64,000 nt of DNA from NCBI RefSeq assembly GCF_035975855.1, contig NZ_CP109055.1, positions 3,968,001 to 4,032,000 on the forward strand, given 5' to 3'. The DNA is from Streptomyces sp. NBC_01304. Lineage in GTDB: Bacteria > Actinomycetota > Actinomycetes > Streptomycetales > Streptomycetaceae. Positions 32,058-44,191 of the stretch are shown here, piece after piece (positions within the stretch are counted from its first letter, which is position 1; each line of letters begins with the position of its first letter). Below the pieces are notes generated by a model. That model was not told the DNA's origin and searched no databases. It was given only the letters and a program-made list of their open reading frames with translations. Made by a program: the position numbers and the translations under genes.

Positions 32058-33311
32058 ATGACCTTCCCGCGCCCGCACCGCGACGACGCCCTCATCGCGG
32101 GCATCGGGCTGCTCGGCGGGCTGCTCCTGTGGGGGCTCGGCCTGCACACCCTGCAGGGCGGGGACCGTCCGATCGGCCCCGGCTGGGTGCTCGTGCCGCT
32201 CTTCGTGATGGCCGGTACCGAGCTGCTGCGCCGCACGAAGCCGCACATCGCGCTGCCCGTCGCCACGCTCGCGCTGGTCGCGGACCAGTTCACGCTGGGC
32301 AATCTGGTCACCATCCTGATGTTCACGGACGTCATCTACGCGGCTGTCGTGTACGGCACCCCGGCCGCGGCCAAGCGGATCCCGGTGACCAGCGGCCTGA
32401 TCACGGTGGCCATGACCGTCGGCTTCCTGGCCTGGTTCCACAAGCCCCAGGCGCTGCTCGTCGGTGTCGTCACCGGCCTGGTCTCGTTCGCGCCCGCCGT
32501 CACCGGCGCTCTCGTTCGCACCCACCGCCAGGCCGCCGAGACGGCGACGCTGCGAGCCGAACAGACCGCGCTGCTCGCCGAGATGGACCGCACCCAGGCC
32601 ATCACGGCCGAGCGCGCGCGGATGGCCCGCGAGCTGCACGACATGGTCGCCAACCACCTCTCGGCGATCGCCATCCACTCCACGGCGGCGCTCTCCCTGG
32701 ACGATGCGAGGACCAGCCGGGACGCCCTCGGTGTCATCCGCGAGAACAGCGTGGAGGGCCTGGCCGAGATGCGCCGCCTGATCGGCCTGCTGCGGGATTC
32801 GAGCGGCGACCAGGAGCCCGCCGCCGCCCCGACCCTGGACGGTCTGGCCGCCCTGGTCGAGCAGGCCCGCACCAACGGCCTCGACGTCACCCTGGACGAC
32901 GCCCGGCCCGCCGACGCCGACCGCCTCGCGGCGCCGGTCGAGCTGGCCGCGTACCGCATCGTGCAGGAGTCCCTGACGAACGCGCTCAAGCACGCCGGCC
33001 CCGGCGAGGTCACCGTCCGCCTCGCCCAGGACGCGGACGCCCTGACCGTCGAGGTGCGCAGTCCGGGCGGCGGCGAGCGCTCGGGCCCGCGCGCTCCCGG
33101 TTCGGGGGCCGGCCTGGTCGGGATGCGCGAGCGGGCGGCGCTGCTCGACGGGTCCTTCGAGGCGGGACTCATCGACAGAACTTCCGGGACTTCGGGCAAG
33201 GTCTGGCGCGTGCACGCCCAACTCCCCCTGGACACCGACCGATCCGAGCGATCCGAGCGATCCGGCAGGCCCGACCGACCCGACCGACCCGATCAAGGAG
33301 CCACCGAATGA
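32058..33311 (+). CDS. chiS: NarL-type sensor histidine kinase, ChiS-like
   Basis: A 417-residue sensor kinase. ATG 32058 (MTFPRPHRDDALIAGIG) has GGAGG upstream. About five N-terminal helices (residues 12-150) form a membrane sensor with short loops. The HisKA_3 dimerisation helix RARMARELHDMVANHLSAI holds the phospho-His; the ATPase has SLTNALKHAGPGEVT and GAGLVGMRERAALLDG. The C-terminus is a charged repeat (DRSERSERSGRPDRPDRPD). It overlaps the regulator by ATGA and lies directly upstream of a chitinase gene, the arrangement of ChiS/ChiR in Streptomyces, which activate chitinase expression. Confidence 0.88.
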   Translation: MTFPRPHRDDALIAGIGLLGGLLLWGLGLHTLQGGDRPIGPGWVLVPLFVMAGTELLRRTKPHIALPVATLALVADQFTLGNLVTILMFTDVIYAAVVYGTPAAAKRIPVTSGLITVAMTVGFLAWFHKPQALLVGVVTGLVSFAPAVTGALVRTHRQAAETATLRAEQTALLAEMDRTQAITAERARMARELHDMVANHLSAIAIHSTAALSLDDARTSRDALGVIRENSVEGLAEMRRLIGLLRDSSGDQEPAAAPTLDGLAALVEQARTNGLDVTLDDARPADADRLAAPVELAAYRIVQESLTNALKHAGPGEVTVRLAQDADALTVEVRSPGGGERSGPRAPGSGAGLVGMRERAALLDGSFEAGLIDRTSGTSGKVWRVHAQLPLDTDRSERSERSGRPDRPDRPDQGATE

Positions 33312-33952
33312 TCCGCGTCCTCGTCGCCGAGGACCAGTCCGCCGTGCGCGCCGGGCTCGTCCTGATCCTGCGCAGCGCCCCGGACATTGAGGTGGTCGGC
33401 GAGGCCGAGGACGGCGAGCAGGCCGTCGCGCTCGCACGGGAACTGCGCCCCGACCTGATCCTGATGGACATCCAGATGCCGCGCCTGGACGGGGTGGCCG
33501 CGACCAAGCAGGTCGTCGCGGAACAGCTCGCGGACGTCCTGGTCCTGACGACCTTCGACCTCGACGAGTACGTCTTCGGGGCGCTGCGCGCGGGAGCGTC
33601 CGGGTTCCTCCTGAAGAACACCGAGGCCAAGGATCTGCTCTCGGCCGTACGCACCGTCGCTAGCGGCGAGGGGCTCATCTCTCCCGCCGTCACCCGCCGG
33701 CTCATCGCCGAGTTCGCCGCGAAACCGGTGCGGGCGCGATCCGGAGCCGATCCAGCCATCCTCGACACACTGACCCGGCGCGAGCGGGAGGTCCTCTCCT
33801 GCCTCGGTCAGGGCCTGTCCAACGCCGAGGTCGCGGTCCGCCTCGACATGGCCGAGGCCACCGTGAAGACGCACGTCAGCAGGCTCCTCGGCAAGCTGGA
33901 GCTGCGCAGCCGGGTCCAAGCTGCCGTCCTCGCACAGGAGTTGGGGATCTAG
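33308..33952 (+). CDS. chiR: NarL/FixJ response regulator, ChiR-like
   Basis: A 214-residue regulator. Receiver: VLVAEDQSAVRAGL (acid pocket), LILMDIQMPRLDGV (phospho-Asp), VLVLTTFDLDEYVFG and SGFLLKNTEAKDLL (Lys). LuxR-type DNA-binding domain: LTRREREVLSCLGQGLSNAE and AEATVKTHVSRLLGKLELRS. It is coupled to the kinase gene and followed after 181 bp by the chitinase gene. The pair probably senses chitin-derived sugars or the resulting state and activates chiC; this is by analogy to ChiS/ChiR. Confidence 0.9.
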   Translation: MIRVLVAEDQSAVRAGLVLILRSAPDIEVVGEAEDGEQAVALARELRPDLILMDIQMPRLDGVAATKQVVAEQLADVLVLTTFDLDEYVFGALRAGASGFLLKNTEAKDLLSAVRTVASGEGLISPAVTRRLIAEFAAKPVRARSGADPAILDTLTRREREVLSCLGQGLSNAEVAVRLDMAEATVKTHVSRLLGKLELRSRVQAAVLAQELGI

Positions 33953-33989
33953 TCCGGAGCGCGGGCGACGACGGGGACAGGAATCAGAC

Positions 33990-34033
33990 ACTGGTCTGGA
34001 CCTATTGACGTAAGGTCCAGACCTTTCTACTCT
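33990..34033 (+). promoter_or_regulatory. chiC promoter with two DasR-type boxes
   Basis: -35 TTGACG (34005-34010) and -10 TACTCT (34028-34033) are separated by exactly 17 bp. ACTGGTCTGGACCT (33990-34003) lies just upstream of the -35, and AGGTCCAGACCT (34013-34024) fills the spacer. The boxes are 21 bp apart, both near-palindromic, and match the Streptomyces chitinase direct repeat / DasR responsive element (ACTGGTCTAGACCA type). DasR bound there would block RNA polymerase until glucosamine-phosphate accumulates. Confidence 0.85.
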
Positions 34034-34133
34034 CGCGGCACACTGCGGTGAGCACTCCATGTGTCCTGGTGCTCACGGGCGGCGCAGGGTTCCACCCCCA
34101 TTACGTCCGAACCTTCATCGGAGGAGGCGCGCC

Positions 34134-35978
34134 ATGCGCTTCAGGCCCACCCCCAGAACCAGGCACAGACTCACGGCAGGGCTCACCACCCTGCTCCTCC
34201 CCCTCGCCGCACTCGTCGGCCTCGCCTCCCCCGCCCCCGCGGCAGCGGCCGCGGAGGCAACCGCCACCTACGCCAAGACCCAGGACTGGGGCAGCGGCTT
34301 CGAGGGCAAGTGGACCGTCAAGAACACCGGAACCGCCTCGATCAGCGCGTGGACCGTCGAATGGGACTTCCCCTCCGGTACGTCGGTGACCTCGGCCTGG
34401 GACGCGGACGTCACCAACTCCGGCACCCACTGGACCGCCAAGAACAAGTCCTGGAACGGCACCCTCACCCCCGGCGCCTCCGTCTCCTTCGGCTTCAACG
34501 GCGCGGGCCCCGGCTCCCCCTCCAACTGCAAGCTGAACGGGGGCAGTTGTGACGGCGGGAGCGTCCCCGGCGACAACCCGCCCTCCGCGCCCGGCACCCC
34601 GACCGCGTCCGACATCACCAACACCTCGGTGAAGCTGAGCTGGACCGCGGCCACGGACGACAAGGGCATCAAGAACTACGACGTGCTGCGCGACGGCGCC
34701 AAGGTCGCGACCGTCACCGGGACGACGTACACGAACACCGGCCTGACCGCCGGCACCGACTACTCGTACACGGTCCAGGCCCGCGACACCGCCGACCAGA
34801 CCGGCCCGGTGAGCGGCGCCCGCGCGGTGCGCACCACCGGCGGCGGCACCGACCCCGGCCCCGGCGGCAAGGTCAAGATGGGCTACTTCACCAACTGGGG
34901 CGTCTACGGCCGCAATTACCACGTGAAGAACATCGCGACCTCGGGCTCCGCTTCGAAGATCACGCACATCAACTACGCCTTCGGCAACGTCCAGGGCGGC
35001 AAGTGCACCATCGGTGACGCCTACGCCGACTACGACAAGGCCTACACCGCCGACCAGTCGGTGGACGGCGTGGCCGACACCTGGGACCAGCCGCTGCGCG
35101 GCAACTTCAACCAGCTGCGCAAGCTCAAGGCCAAGTACCCGAACATCAAGGTCATCTGGTCGTTCGGCGGCTGGACCTGGTCCGGCGGCTTCACCGAGGC
35201 GATGAAGAACCCGGCGGCCTTCGCCAAGTCCTGCTACGACCTGGTCGAGGACCCGCGCTGGGCCGACGTCTTCGACGGCATCGACCTGGACTGGGAGTAC
35301 CCCAACGCCTGCGGTCTGTCTTGCGACACCAGCGGACCGGCGATCTTCAAGACGATGATGCAGGCCTTCCGCACCCAGTTCGGCTCCAACAACCTGGTCA
35401 CAGCCGCGATCACGGCTGACGCCTCGTCCGGGGGCAAGATCGACGCGGCCGACTACGGTGGCGCGGCCCAGTACGCGAACTGGTTCAACGTCATGACGTA
35501 CGACTTCTTCGGCGCCTGGGCCAAGACCGGCCCCACCGCCCCGCACTCCCCGCTGACCGCGTACGCGGGCATCCCGCAGGCCGGCTTCAACTCTGCGGAG
35601 GCCATCGCGAAGCTGAAGGCCAAGGGAGTCCCGTCGGCCAAGCTGCTGCTCGGCATCGGCTTCTACGGGCGGGGCTGGACCGGAGTGACCCAGAAGGAGC
35701 CGGGCGGCACGGCAACGGGTCCTGCCTCCGGCACCTATGAGGCGGGCATCGAGGACTACAAGGTCCTCAAGACCAAGTGCCCCGCGAACGGCACGATCGC
35801 CGGCACGGCATACGCCCACTGCGGCAGCGACTGGTGGTCGTACGACACCCCGGCGACGGTCGGCACGAAGATGACCTGGGCCAAGAACCAGGCTCTGGGC
35901 GGTGCGTTCTTCTGGGAGTTCAGCGGCGACACGACCAATGGCGAGCTGGTGAGCGCCATCAACAGCGGCCTGGGCTAA
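34134..35978 (+). CDS. chiC: Secreted GH18 chitinase with CBM2 and FnIII modules
   Basis: A 614-residue extracellular chitinase. ATG 34134 has GGAGGAGG upstream and starts a signal peptide (RFRPTPRTRHRLTAGLTTLL, cleavage after PAPAAAAA, about 40). A family 2 carbohydrate-binding module (about 42-140, WGSGFEGKWTVKNTG) is followed by a fibronectin III domain (about 155-250, PGTPTASDITNTSVKLSWTA) and a GH18 barrel (about 260-614). The catalytic motif is FDGIDLDWEYP (proton donor Glu). It hydrolyses chitin in soil material. Modular order matches ChiC/Chi63-type enzymes. It is under the DasR-type promoter and beside chiS-chiR. Confidence 0.94.
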   Translation: MRFRPTPRTRHRLTAGLTTLLLPLAALVGLASPAPAAAAAEATATYAKTQDWGSGFEGKWTVKNTGTASISAWTVEWDFPSGTSVTSAWDADVTNSGTHWTAKNKSWNGTLTPGASVSFGFNGAGPGSPSNCKLNGGSCDGGSVPGDNPPSAPGTPTASDITNTSVKLSWTAATDDKGIKNYDVLRDGAKVATVTGTTYTNTGLTAGTDYSYTVQARDTADQTGPVSGARAVRTTGGGTDPGPGGKVKMGYFTNWGVYGRNYHVKNIATSGSASKITHINYAFGNVQGGKCTIGDAYADYDKAYTADQSVDGVADTWDQPLRGNFNQLRKLKAKYPNIKVIWSFGGWTWSGGFTEAMKNPAAFAKSCYDLVEDPRWADVFDGIDLDWEYPNACGLSCDTSGPAIFKTMMQAFRTQFGSNNLVTAAITADASSGGKIDAADYGGAAQYANWFNVMTYDFFGAWAKTGPTAPHSPLTAYAGIPQAGFNSAEAIAKLKAKGVPSAKLLLGIGFYGRGWTGVTQKEPGGTATGPASGTYEAGIEDYKVLKTKCPANGTIAGTAYAHCGSDWWSYDTPATVGTKMTWAKNQALGGAFFWEFSGDTTNGELVSAINSGLG

Positions 35979-36041
35979 CCCTTCGGGGCCCCAGCTGAAC
36001 GAAGCCGGATCGACGGGTACGCCCCCTGTCGGTCCGGCTTC

Positions 36042-36221
36042 TTTTCTTCCCCGCCCCGCCCCTTCCCGTAAGGCTGGCGCCGGCTGAAAAGACTGTCCTC
36101 AAACGCCGGACGGGCTGATTCATCAAGCTCTGATGAATCAGCCCGTCCGGCGTTTGAGGACACCGCCCGAAGGGCGGAAAGCTCCGCAGGATTTCGGGAA
36201 GGGGCGGGGTGGGGAAGAAAA
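36042..36221. repeat. Nested inverted-repeat element, copy B
   Basis: Outer arms 36042-36068 and 36195-36221 are 27 bp with a single G-T type pair. Inner arms 36094-36125 and 36131-36162 are perfect over 32 bp with a 5-nt loop (AGCTC). The asymmetric spacer is reversed relative to copy A and carries an extra small hairpin (CCGCCCGAAGGGCGG). It fills the gap between the convergent chitinase and DUF2550 genes. In both inner arms the base pair at the CGCCGGACG position is C-G, where copy A has T-A. Confidence 0.95.
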
Positions 36222-36225
36222 AGAC

Positions 36226-36672
36226 CTAAGCCACATTCACACGTTGCCCGGGAGGCGCAGCCTCGAGCCAGGCAAGGAAACCCGTGAGCGCATCCTCGCT
36301 CATCGCAAGCTCAAGGCGCGTGCCTTTGTGCCGGCACCCCAGAATGATCGCGTCGGACAGGAGCGCAAGCTCCTCCTCGCCCTCGGGCGCACGCCGGTCC
36401 ACGACCTCGATCGCCGCCCGCTCAAGCACCCGCCGCGGCCTCATCGCGTAGGAAAAAACACGGAACCATGCGATCCGGTCCCCGCTGTAGCGAGCGACGC
36501 CATAACTCCAGCCCTTGCCGGAGGTGTCCCCGGCCGCAGGGGCGTCCCAGCGCAGGCTGCAGTCGAACGTCCCGCCCGAGCGCTGGATCAAGCGCCGCCG
36601 CAGGCCGAAGACGAAGAGCCCCAGCAACACCAGCGCGACCACGATTCCGCACACAAACAAAGCGAGGATCAT
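36226..36672 (-). CDS. DUF2550 membrane-anchored protein
   Basis: A 148-residue protein with one N-terminal helix (LALFVCGIVVALVLLGLFVF) followed by RRRLIQRSGGTFDCSLRW and a soluble beta-rich domain (GVARYSGDRIAWFRVFSYAM, SEDALTGFLAWLEAAPPGQR). DUF2550 genes sit right after atpC in many actinobacteria, as here (148-bp gap). The fold resembles PH-like domains. The role is unknown; the conserved position suggests a membrane or cell-wall function linked to energised growth. Confidence 0.85.
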   Translation of the reverse strand: MILALFVCGIVVALVLLGLFVFGLRRRLIQRSGGTFDCSLRWDAPAAGDTSGKGWSYGVARYSGDRIAWFRVFSYAMRPRRVLERAAIEVVDRRAPEGEEELALLSDAIILGCRHKGTRLELAMSEDALTGFLAWLEAAPPGQRVNVA

Positions 36673-36741
36673 CTACGCCGACCTCCTCGCATCGTCCGCG
36701 TCCCGGAAGGCTTTCCGGAACTGGCAGGGCATCTGCATCGC

Positions 36742-36788
36742 CTCAGCCGCGACCCGGTCTGGAAAATTCCAGCCTGGCCGCGGCTGAG
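36742..36788 (-). terminator. Two-tier stem-loop after atpC
   Basis: CTCAGCCGCG (36742-36751) pairs with CGCGGCTGAG (36779-36788); an inner stem CTGGAA/TTCCAG (36759-36764/36767-36772) sits in the loop. It begins 33 bp past the atpC stop, so it is a candidate terminator for the atp operon. No U-run. Confidence 0.6.
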
Positions 36789-36820
36789 TCATATGTCCGA
36801 TCTCTCGGCGCAAGCGCGGA

Positions 36821-37195
36821 CTAACGCGCCGACACCGCACGCAGCCGTACGTCGGCGCGCCGCTCGGCTGCCGCATCGGCATCCGACTTGGCACGCTCGA
36901 GCGCCCGCTCCGCGCGCTGGACATCGATCTCGTCGGCAAGTTCCACGGTCTCGGCAAGAAGCGAAAGCTTGTTGTCCGCGAACGAGATGAAACCGCCGTG
37001 CACAGCGGCGACGATGGGATCGCCGTCACTTGTACGGATGGTCACCGGGCCCGACGCCAGCACACCGAGCAGCGGCTGGTGACCGGGCATGACGCCGATG
37101 TCGCCGGACGTGGTGCGCGCGACGACCATCGTGGCCTCGCCGGACCAGACACTGCGGTCCGCGGCGACCAGCTCGACATGCAGCTCAGCAGCCAA
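36821..37195 (-). CDS. atpC: ATP synthase epsilon subunit
   Basis: A 124-residue epsilon subunit. The N-terminal beta-sandwich includes VVARTTSGDIGVMPGHQPLL and AAVHGGFISFADNKLSLLAE. The C-terminal two-helix hairpin is Arg/Glu-rich (VQRAERALERAKSDADAAAE) and can inhibit ATP hydrolysis. The start is TTG at 37195 with AGGAG at the right distance. It is separated from atpD by 129 bp containing two hairpins, unlike the tight spacing elsewhere in the operon. Confidence 0.96.
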   Translation of the reverse strand: MAAELHVELVAADRSVWSGEATMVVARTTSGDIGVMPGHQPLLGVLASGPVTIRTSDGDPIVAAVHGGFISFADNKLSLLAETVELADEIDVQRAERALERAKSDADAAAERRADVRLRAVSAR

Positions 37196-37214
37196 GGGTG
37201 GCTCCTCGGGTCAC

Positions 37215-37293
37215 CACCCGGCGGTTCAGCCGGGTGTTGGGTCAAATTCTAGTGGGCGTTCCGCAGGGGGTGGGACGGGCCCACCCCCTGCGG
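37215..37293 (-). promoter_or_regulatory. Two hairpins between atpD and atpC
   Basis: CCGCAGGGGGTGGG (37261-37274) pairs perfectly with CCCACCCCCTGCGG (37280-37293), a 14-bp GC stem. CACCCGGC (37215-37222) pairs with GCCGGGTG (37229-37236), next to the atpC ribosome-binding site. They could attenuate, stabilise or process the mRNA before atpC. Confidence 0.7.
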
Positions 37294-37324
37294 CGAGTGC
37301 GGCGCTCGAAACGAGCGCCCCGAC

Positions 37325-39684
<2,360 letters not shown>

Positions 39685-39704
39685 GAGTCAGGTCCCTTCC
39701 GTCG

Positions 39705-41303
39705 TCACTTGGAGACGTCGACGGCTGCCGGAGCGTCCTCGCCGATCAGCTTGCCGTCCGAGGTCTCGAACTGCTTCTTGAACTCGGCGATGGCGTCCGA
39801 AACGGCCGTGAGGGTGTCGTCCGACAGCTTGCCGCCCTCCTTGATGGAGGTCATCAGGCCCTGCTCCTTGCGGTGCAGGTAGTCGAGCAGCTCGCGCTCG
39901 AAGCGGCGGATGTCCACGACCGGTACGTCGTCCAGTCGGCCGGTGGTGCCGGCCCACACGGAGACGACCTGGTCCTCGGTGGCCATCGGCTGGTACTGAG
40001 CCTGCTTGAGCAGCTCGACCATGCGCTGACCACGCTCGAGGGAGGCCTTCGACGCGGCGTCCAGGTCGGAACCGAAGGCGGCGAACGCCTCGAGCTCACG
40101 GAACTGGGCGAGGTCCACGCGGAGACGACCGGAAACCTGCTTCATCGCCTTGTGCTGCGCGGAACCACCGACTCGGGAGACGGAGATACCGACGTTCAGC
40201 GCGGGGCGCTGACCGGCGTTGAAGAGGTCCGACTCCAGGAAGCACTGGCCGTCGGTGATGGAGATGACGTTGGTCGGGATGAACGCCGACACGTCGTTCG
40301 CCTTGGTCTCGACGATCGGCAGACCCGTCATCGAGCCCTTGCCCATGGCGTCGGAGAGCTTGGCGCAGCGCTCGAGGAGACGCGAGTGCAGGTAGAAGAC
40401 GTCACCCGGGTAGGCCTCACGGCCCGGCGGACGACGGAGCAGCAGGGACACGGCGCGGTAGGCGTCGGCCTGCTTGGAGAGGTCGTCGAAGATGATGAGG
40501 ACGTGCTTGCCCTCGTACATCCACTGCTGACCGATGGCCGAACCGGTGTAGGGGGCCAGGTACTTGAAGCCCGCCGGGTCGGACGCCGGGGCGGCGACGA
40601 TGGTCGTGTACTCCAGGGCGCCGGCCTCTTCGAGCGCACCACGCACGGAGGCGATGGTGGAGCCCTTCTGACCGATGGCGACGTAGATGCAGCGCACCTG
40701 CTTGTTCACGTCGCCGGTGCGCCAGTTGTCGCGCTGGTTGATGATCGTGTCGACGGCCAGGGCGGTCTTGCCGGTCTGGCGGTCACCAATGATCAGCTGA
40801 CGCTGGCCACGGCCGATCGGGGTCATCGCGTCGACGGCCTTGTAGCCGGTCTCCATCGGCTCGTGCACCGACTTGCGGTCCATGACCGTGGGGGCCTGCA
40901 GCTCGAGGGCGCGACGTCCGCTGGTCTCGATCTCGCCGAGGCCGTCGATCGGGGCGCCGAGCGGGTCGACGACGCGGCCGAGGTAGCCCTCGCCGACCGC
41001 GACGGAGAGGACCTCTCCGGTGCGCTGCACCGGCTGCCCCTCCTCGATACCGCTGAACTCACCGAGGACGATGGCACCGATCTCGCGCTCTTCGAGGTTC
41101 AGCGCAAGACCGAGGGTCCCGTCCTCGAACTTCAGCAGCTCGTTCGCCATGGCCGAGGGCAGACCCTCGACCTTCGCGACGCCGTCACCGGCGGCGCTGA
41201 CCGTGCCGACCTCCTCGCGCGAGGCCGCGTCCGGCTTGTACGCCTGGACAAAGTTCTCCAGCGCGTCCCGGATCTCCTCCGGCCGGATCGTGAGCTCCGC
41301 CAT
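39705..41303 (-). CDS. atpA: ATP synthase alpha subunit
   Basis: A 532-residue non-catalytic nucleotide-binding subunit. Walker [38 protein letters not shown] and the Arg-finger region [20 protein letters not shown] and [14 protein letters not shown]. The N-terminus [20 protein letters not shown] contacts the delta subunit. atpH ends 126 bp upstream. Confidence 0.99.
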   Translation of the reverse strand: MAELTIRPEEIRDALENFVQAYKPDAASREEVGTVSAAGDGVAKVEGLPSAMANELLKFEDGTLGLALNLEEREIGAIVLGEFSGIEEGQPVQRTGEVLSVAVGEGYLGRVVDPLGAPIDGLGEIETSGRRALELQAPTVMDRKSVHEPMETGYKAVDAMTPIGRGQRQLIIGDRQTGKTALAVDTIINQRDNWRTGDVNKQVRCIYVAIGQKGSTIASVRGALEEAGALEYTTIVAAPASDPAGFKYLAPYTGSAIGQQWMYEGKHVLIIFDDLSKQADAYRAVSLLLRRPPGREAYPGDVFYLHSRLLERCAKLSDAMGKGSMTGLPIVETKANDVSAFIPTNVISITDGQCFLESDLFNAGQRPALNVGISVSRVGGSAQHKAMKQVSGRLRVDLAQFRELEAFAAFGSDLDAASKASLERGQRMVELLKQAQYQPMATEDQVVSVWAGTTGRLDDVPVVDIRRFERELLDYLHRKEQGLMTSIKEGGKLSDDTLTAVSDAIAEFKKQFETSDGKLIGEDAPAAVDVSK

Positions 41304-41429
41304 CTGGGTTCCCTGCTCTCCTTGTTGGGCCCGAAGTTTCTAAGGGGGTCTGGGGTCGACCCCCAGGAATCCTCTGCACGGCCCAACTAGGGCCGCTAGC
41401 AATGCTTGTTGAGTTGGTTGACCTTGCGG

Positions 41430-42251
41430 TCAGCCGGCCATCTTGCGGCTTGCGTCATCGACGCGGTCCGCGATGGAGCCGTTGATGACCTCGTCGCCGA
41501 CCTGCACCCGGATCCCGCCGAGGACCGCGGGGTCCACGTCGAGGTTGAGGTGCATCTGCCGGCCGTACAGCTTGGCCAGCGAACCGGCCAGGCGCTGCTT
41601 CTGTCCGTCGGACAGCGGCACGGCCGAGGTGACTACCGCGACCATCCGTTCCCGACGGTCCGCGGCGAGCTTGGACAGGGACTCGAGTCCCGCTTCCAGG
41701 CTACGTCCACGGGGGTGGGTCACCAGGCGCGTCACCAGACGCTCCGTCGCCGACTCGGCACGGCCACCGAGCAGGCTGCGCAGCAGCTCGCTCTTGGCCG
41801 CCGAGGTGGCGGTGCGGTCGGTCAGTGCGGCACGCAGCTCGGTGTTCGAGGAGACGATCCGGCCGAACCGGAAGAGCTCGTCCTCCACGTTGTCGAGCTT
41901 GCCCGCCTGCTGCGCCGCGGTGAGGTCGGCAAGGTTCGCCAGCTCCTCGAGCGCGTCCACCAGGTCACGGGGCTGCGACCAGCGGGACCGGACGAGTCCG
42001 GCCACCAGGTCGGCGCTCTCACCGCTGACCTGGCCGCCCAGAAGGCGGCCCGCCAGCTCGGCCTTGGCCTCACCGGACTGGGCCGGGTCGGACAGGACGC
42101 GGCGCAGCGAGACCTCGCGGCCGAGCAGTGCGGTGACACCGGCCAGCTCGTCCGCCAGCTTCACCGCGTCGACGGCCGTGTTATCCGTCAGCGCGTCGAG
42201 ACGCTCACGTGCGGCAGCAAGCGCCTCACGGCTCGCTCCGTGCGCTGTCAT
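41430..42251 (-). CDS. atpH: ATP synthase delta subunit
   Basis: A 273-residue delta (OSCP-like) subunit, longer than the E. coli protein (177) because of the actinobacterial N-terminal extension (ASREALAAARERLDALTDNT). The conserved C-terminal part has RRERMVAVVTSAVPLSDGQK and LNLDVDPAVLGGIRVQVGDE. It links F1 to the b-subunit stator. The ATG overlaps the atpF stop by 4 bp. Confidence 0.97.
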   Translation of the reverse strand: MTAHGASREALAAARERLDALTDNTAVDAVKLADELAGVTALLGREVSLRRVLSDPAQSGEAKAELAGRLLGGQVSGESADLVAGLVRSRWSQPRDLVDALEELANLADLTAAQQAGKLDNVEDELFRFGRIVSSNTELRAALTDRTATSAAKSELLRSLLGGRAESATERLVTRLVTHPRGRSLEAGLESLSKLAADRRERMVAVVTSAVPLSDGQKQRLAGSLAKLYGRQMHLNLDVDPAVLGGIRVQVGDEVINGSIADRVDDASRKMAG

Positions 42252-42796
42252 CGAGCCGCCTCGGCCTTCTCCTCGATCTCGTCGAGGAAGCGGTCGATCG
42301 TGCGGCTCTGCCGGGCGTGGTCCTCGAGGGACTCGCCGACGAGCTTGCCGGCCAGGTCGGTGGCGAGCTTGCCCACGTCCTGACGCAGCGACTGCGAGGC
42401 AGCCTTCTTGTCGGCCTCGATCTGCGAGTGGCCGGCAGCGAGGATCTCGTCCCGCTGACGCTGGCCCTCGGCACGCATCTCGGCGATGAGCTGAGCACCC
42501 TGCTCCTGCGCCTCCTGGCGCAGACGCGCGGCCTCGTGCCGAGCCTCGGCGAGCTGAGCCTTGTACTGCTCGAGAACGCTCTGAGCCTCGGTCTGCGCGG
42601 CCTCGGCCTTCTCGATTCCGCCTTCGATCGCCTCGCGGCGCTCTTCCAGGACCTTGTTGATGGTCGGGAGGAGCTTCTTCCAGAAGAAGAAGAAAACGAT
42701 GGCGAAGGCGATGGTGCCGACGAGCAGCTCAGGGCCGGGCGGGATCAGCGGGTTCTGCTTCTCCTCGGCCGCCAGCTGCACCAAGTTGGCGATCAC
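42248..42796 (-). CDS. atpF: ATP synthase b subunit
   Basis: A 182-residue stator subunit with one N-terminal membrane helix (LLVGTIAFAIVFFFFWKKLL, about 25-45) and a long Ala/Glu/Arg coiled coil (EAAQTEAQSVLEQYKAQLAE, RLRQEAQEQGAQLIAEMRAE). The start is GTG at 42796. It follows atpE by 47 bp and overlaps atpH. Confidence 0.97.
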   Translation of the reverse strand: MIANLVQLAAEEKQNPLIPPGPELLVGTIAFAIVFFFFWKKLLPTINKVLEERREAIEGGIEKAEAAQTEAQSVLEQYKAQLAEARHEAARLRQEAQEQGAQLIAEMRAEGQRQRDEILAAGHSQIEADKKAASQSLRQDVGKLATDLAGKLVGESLEDHARQSRTIDRFLDEIEEKAEAAR

Positions 42797-42843
42797 ATCA
42801 GTGCCTTTCGTCGAAGAGTATCCAGTGAGTGGAAAACTCTTGA

Positions 42844-43966
<1,123 letters not shown>

Positions 43967-44191
43967 CGCGGGCTCCTTCGGCGTGACGCATAGGTACGGC
44001 AACCTCGTTGTCTCGGCGCGGCGCGCAGCCGCGGGTCGGCACCGGACTGGTGTTTCGGATGTGGGGGCGGCAATCAGGCAGTGAGCCTCGCGATGGAACA
44101 GGCGTCAGCTCAGATGCCCGCGCCCGCAGTGCCGCAGTTGGCACCGGACGATAGCAGGACTTCCAACGGCTCTTTATCCCGGCCCTACCGT

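Noticed and set aside
36742-36788. A small regulatory RNA after atpC
   Set aside because: The two-tier hairpin is better explained as the end of the atp operon; no separate promoter is visible.
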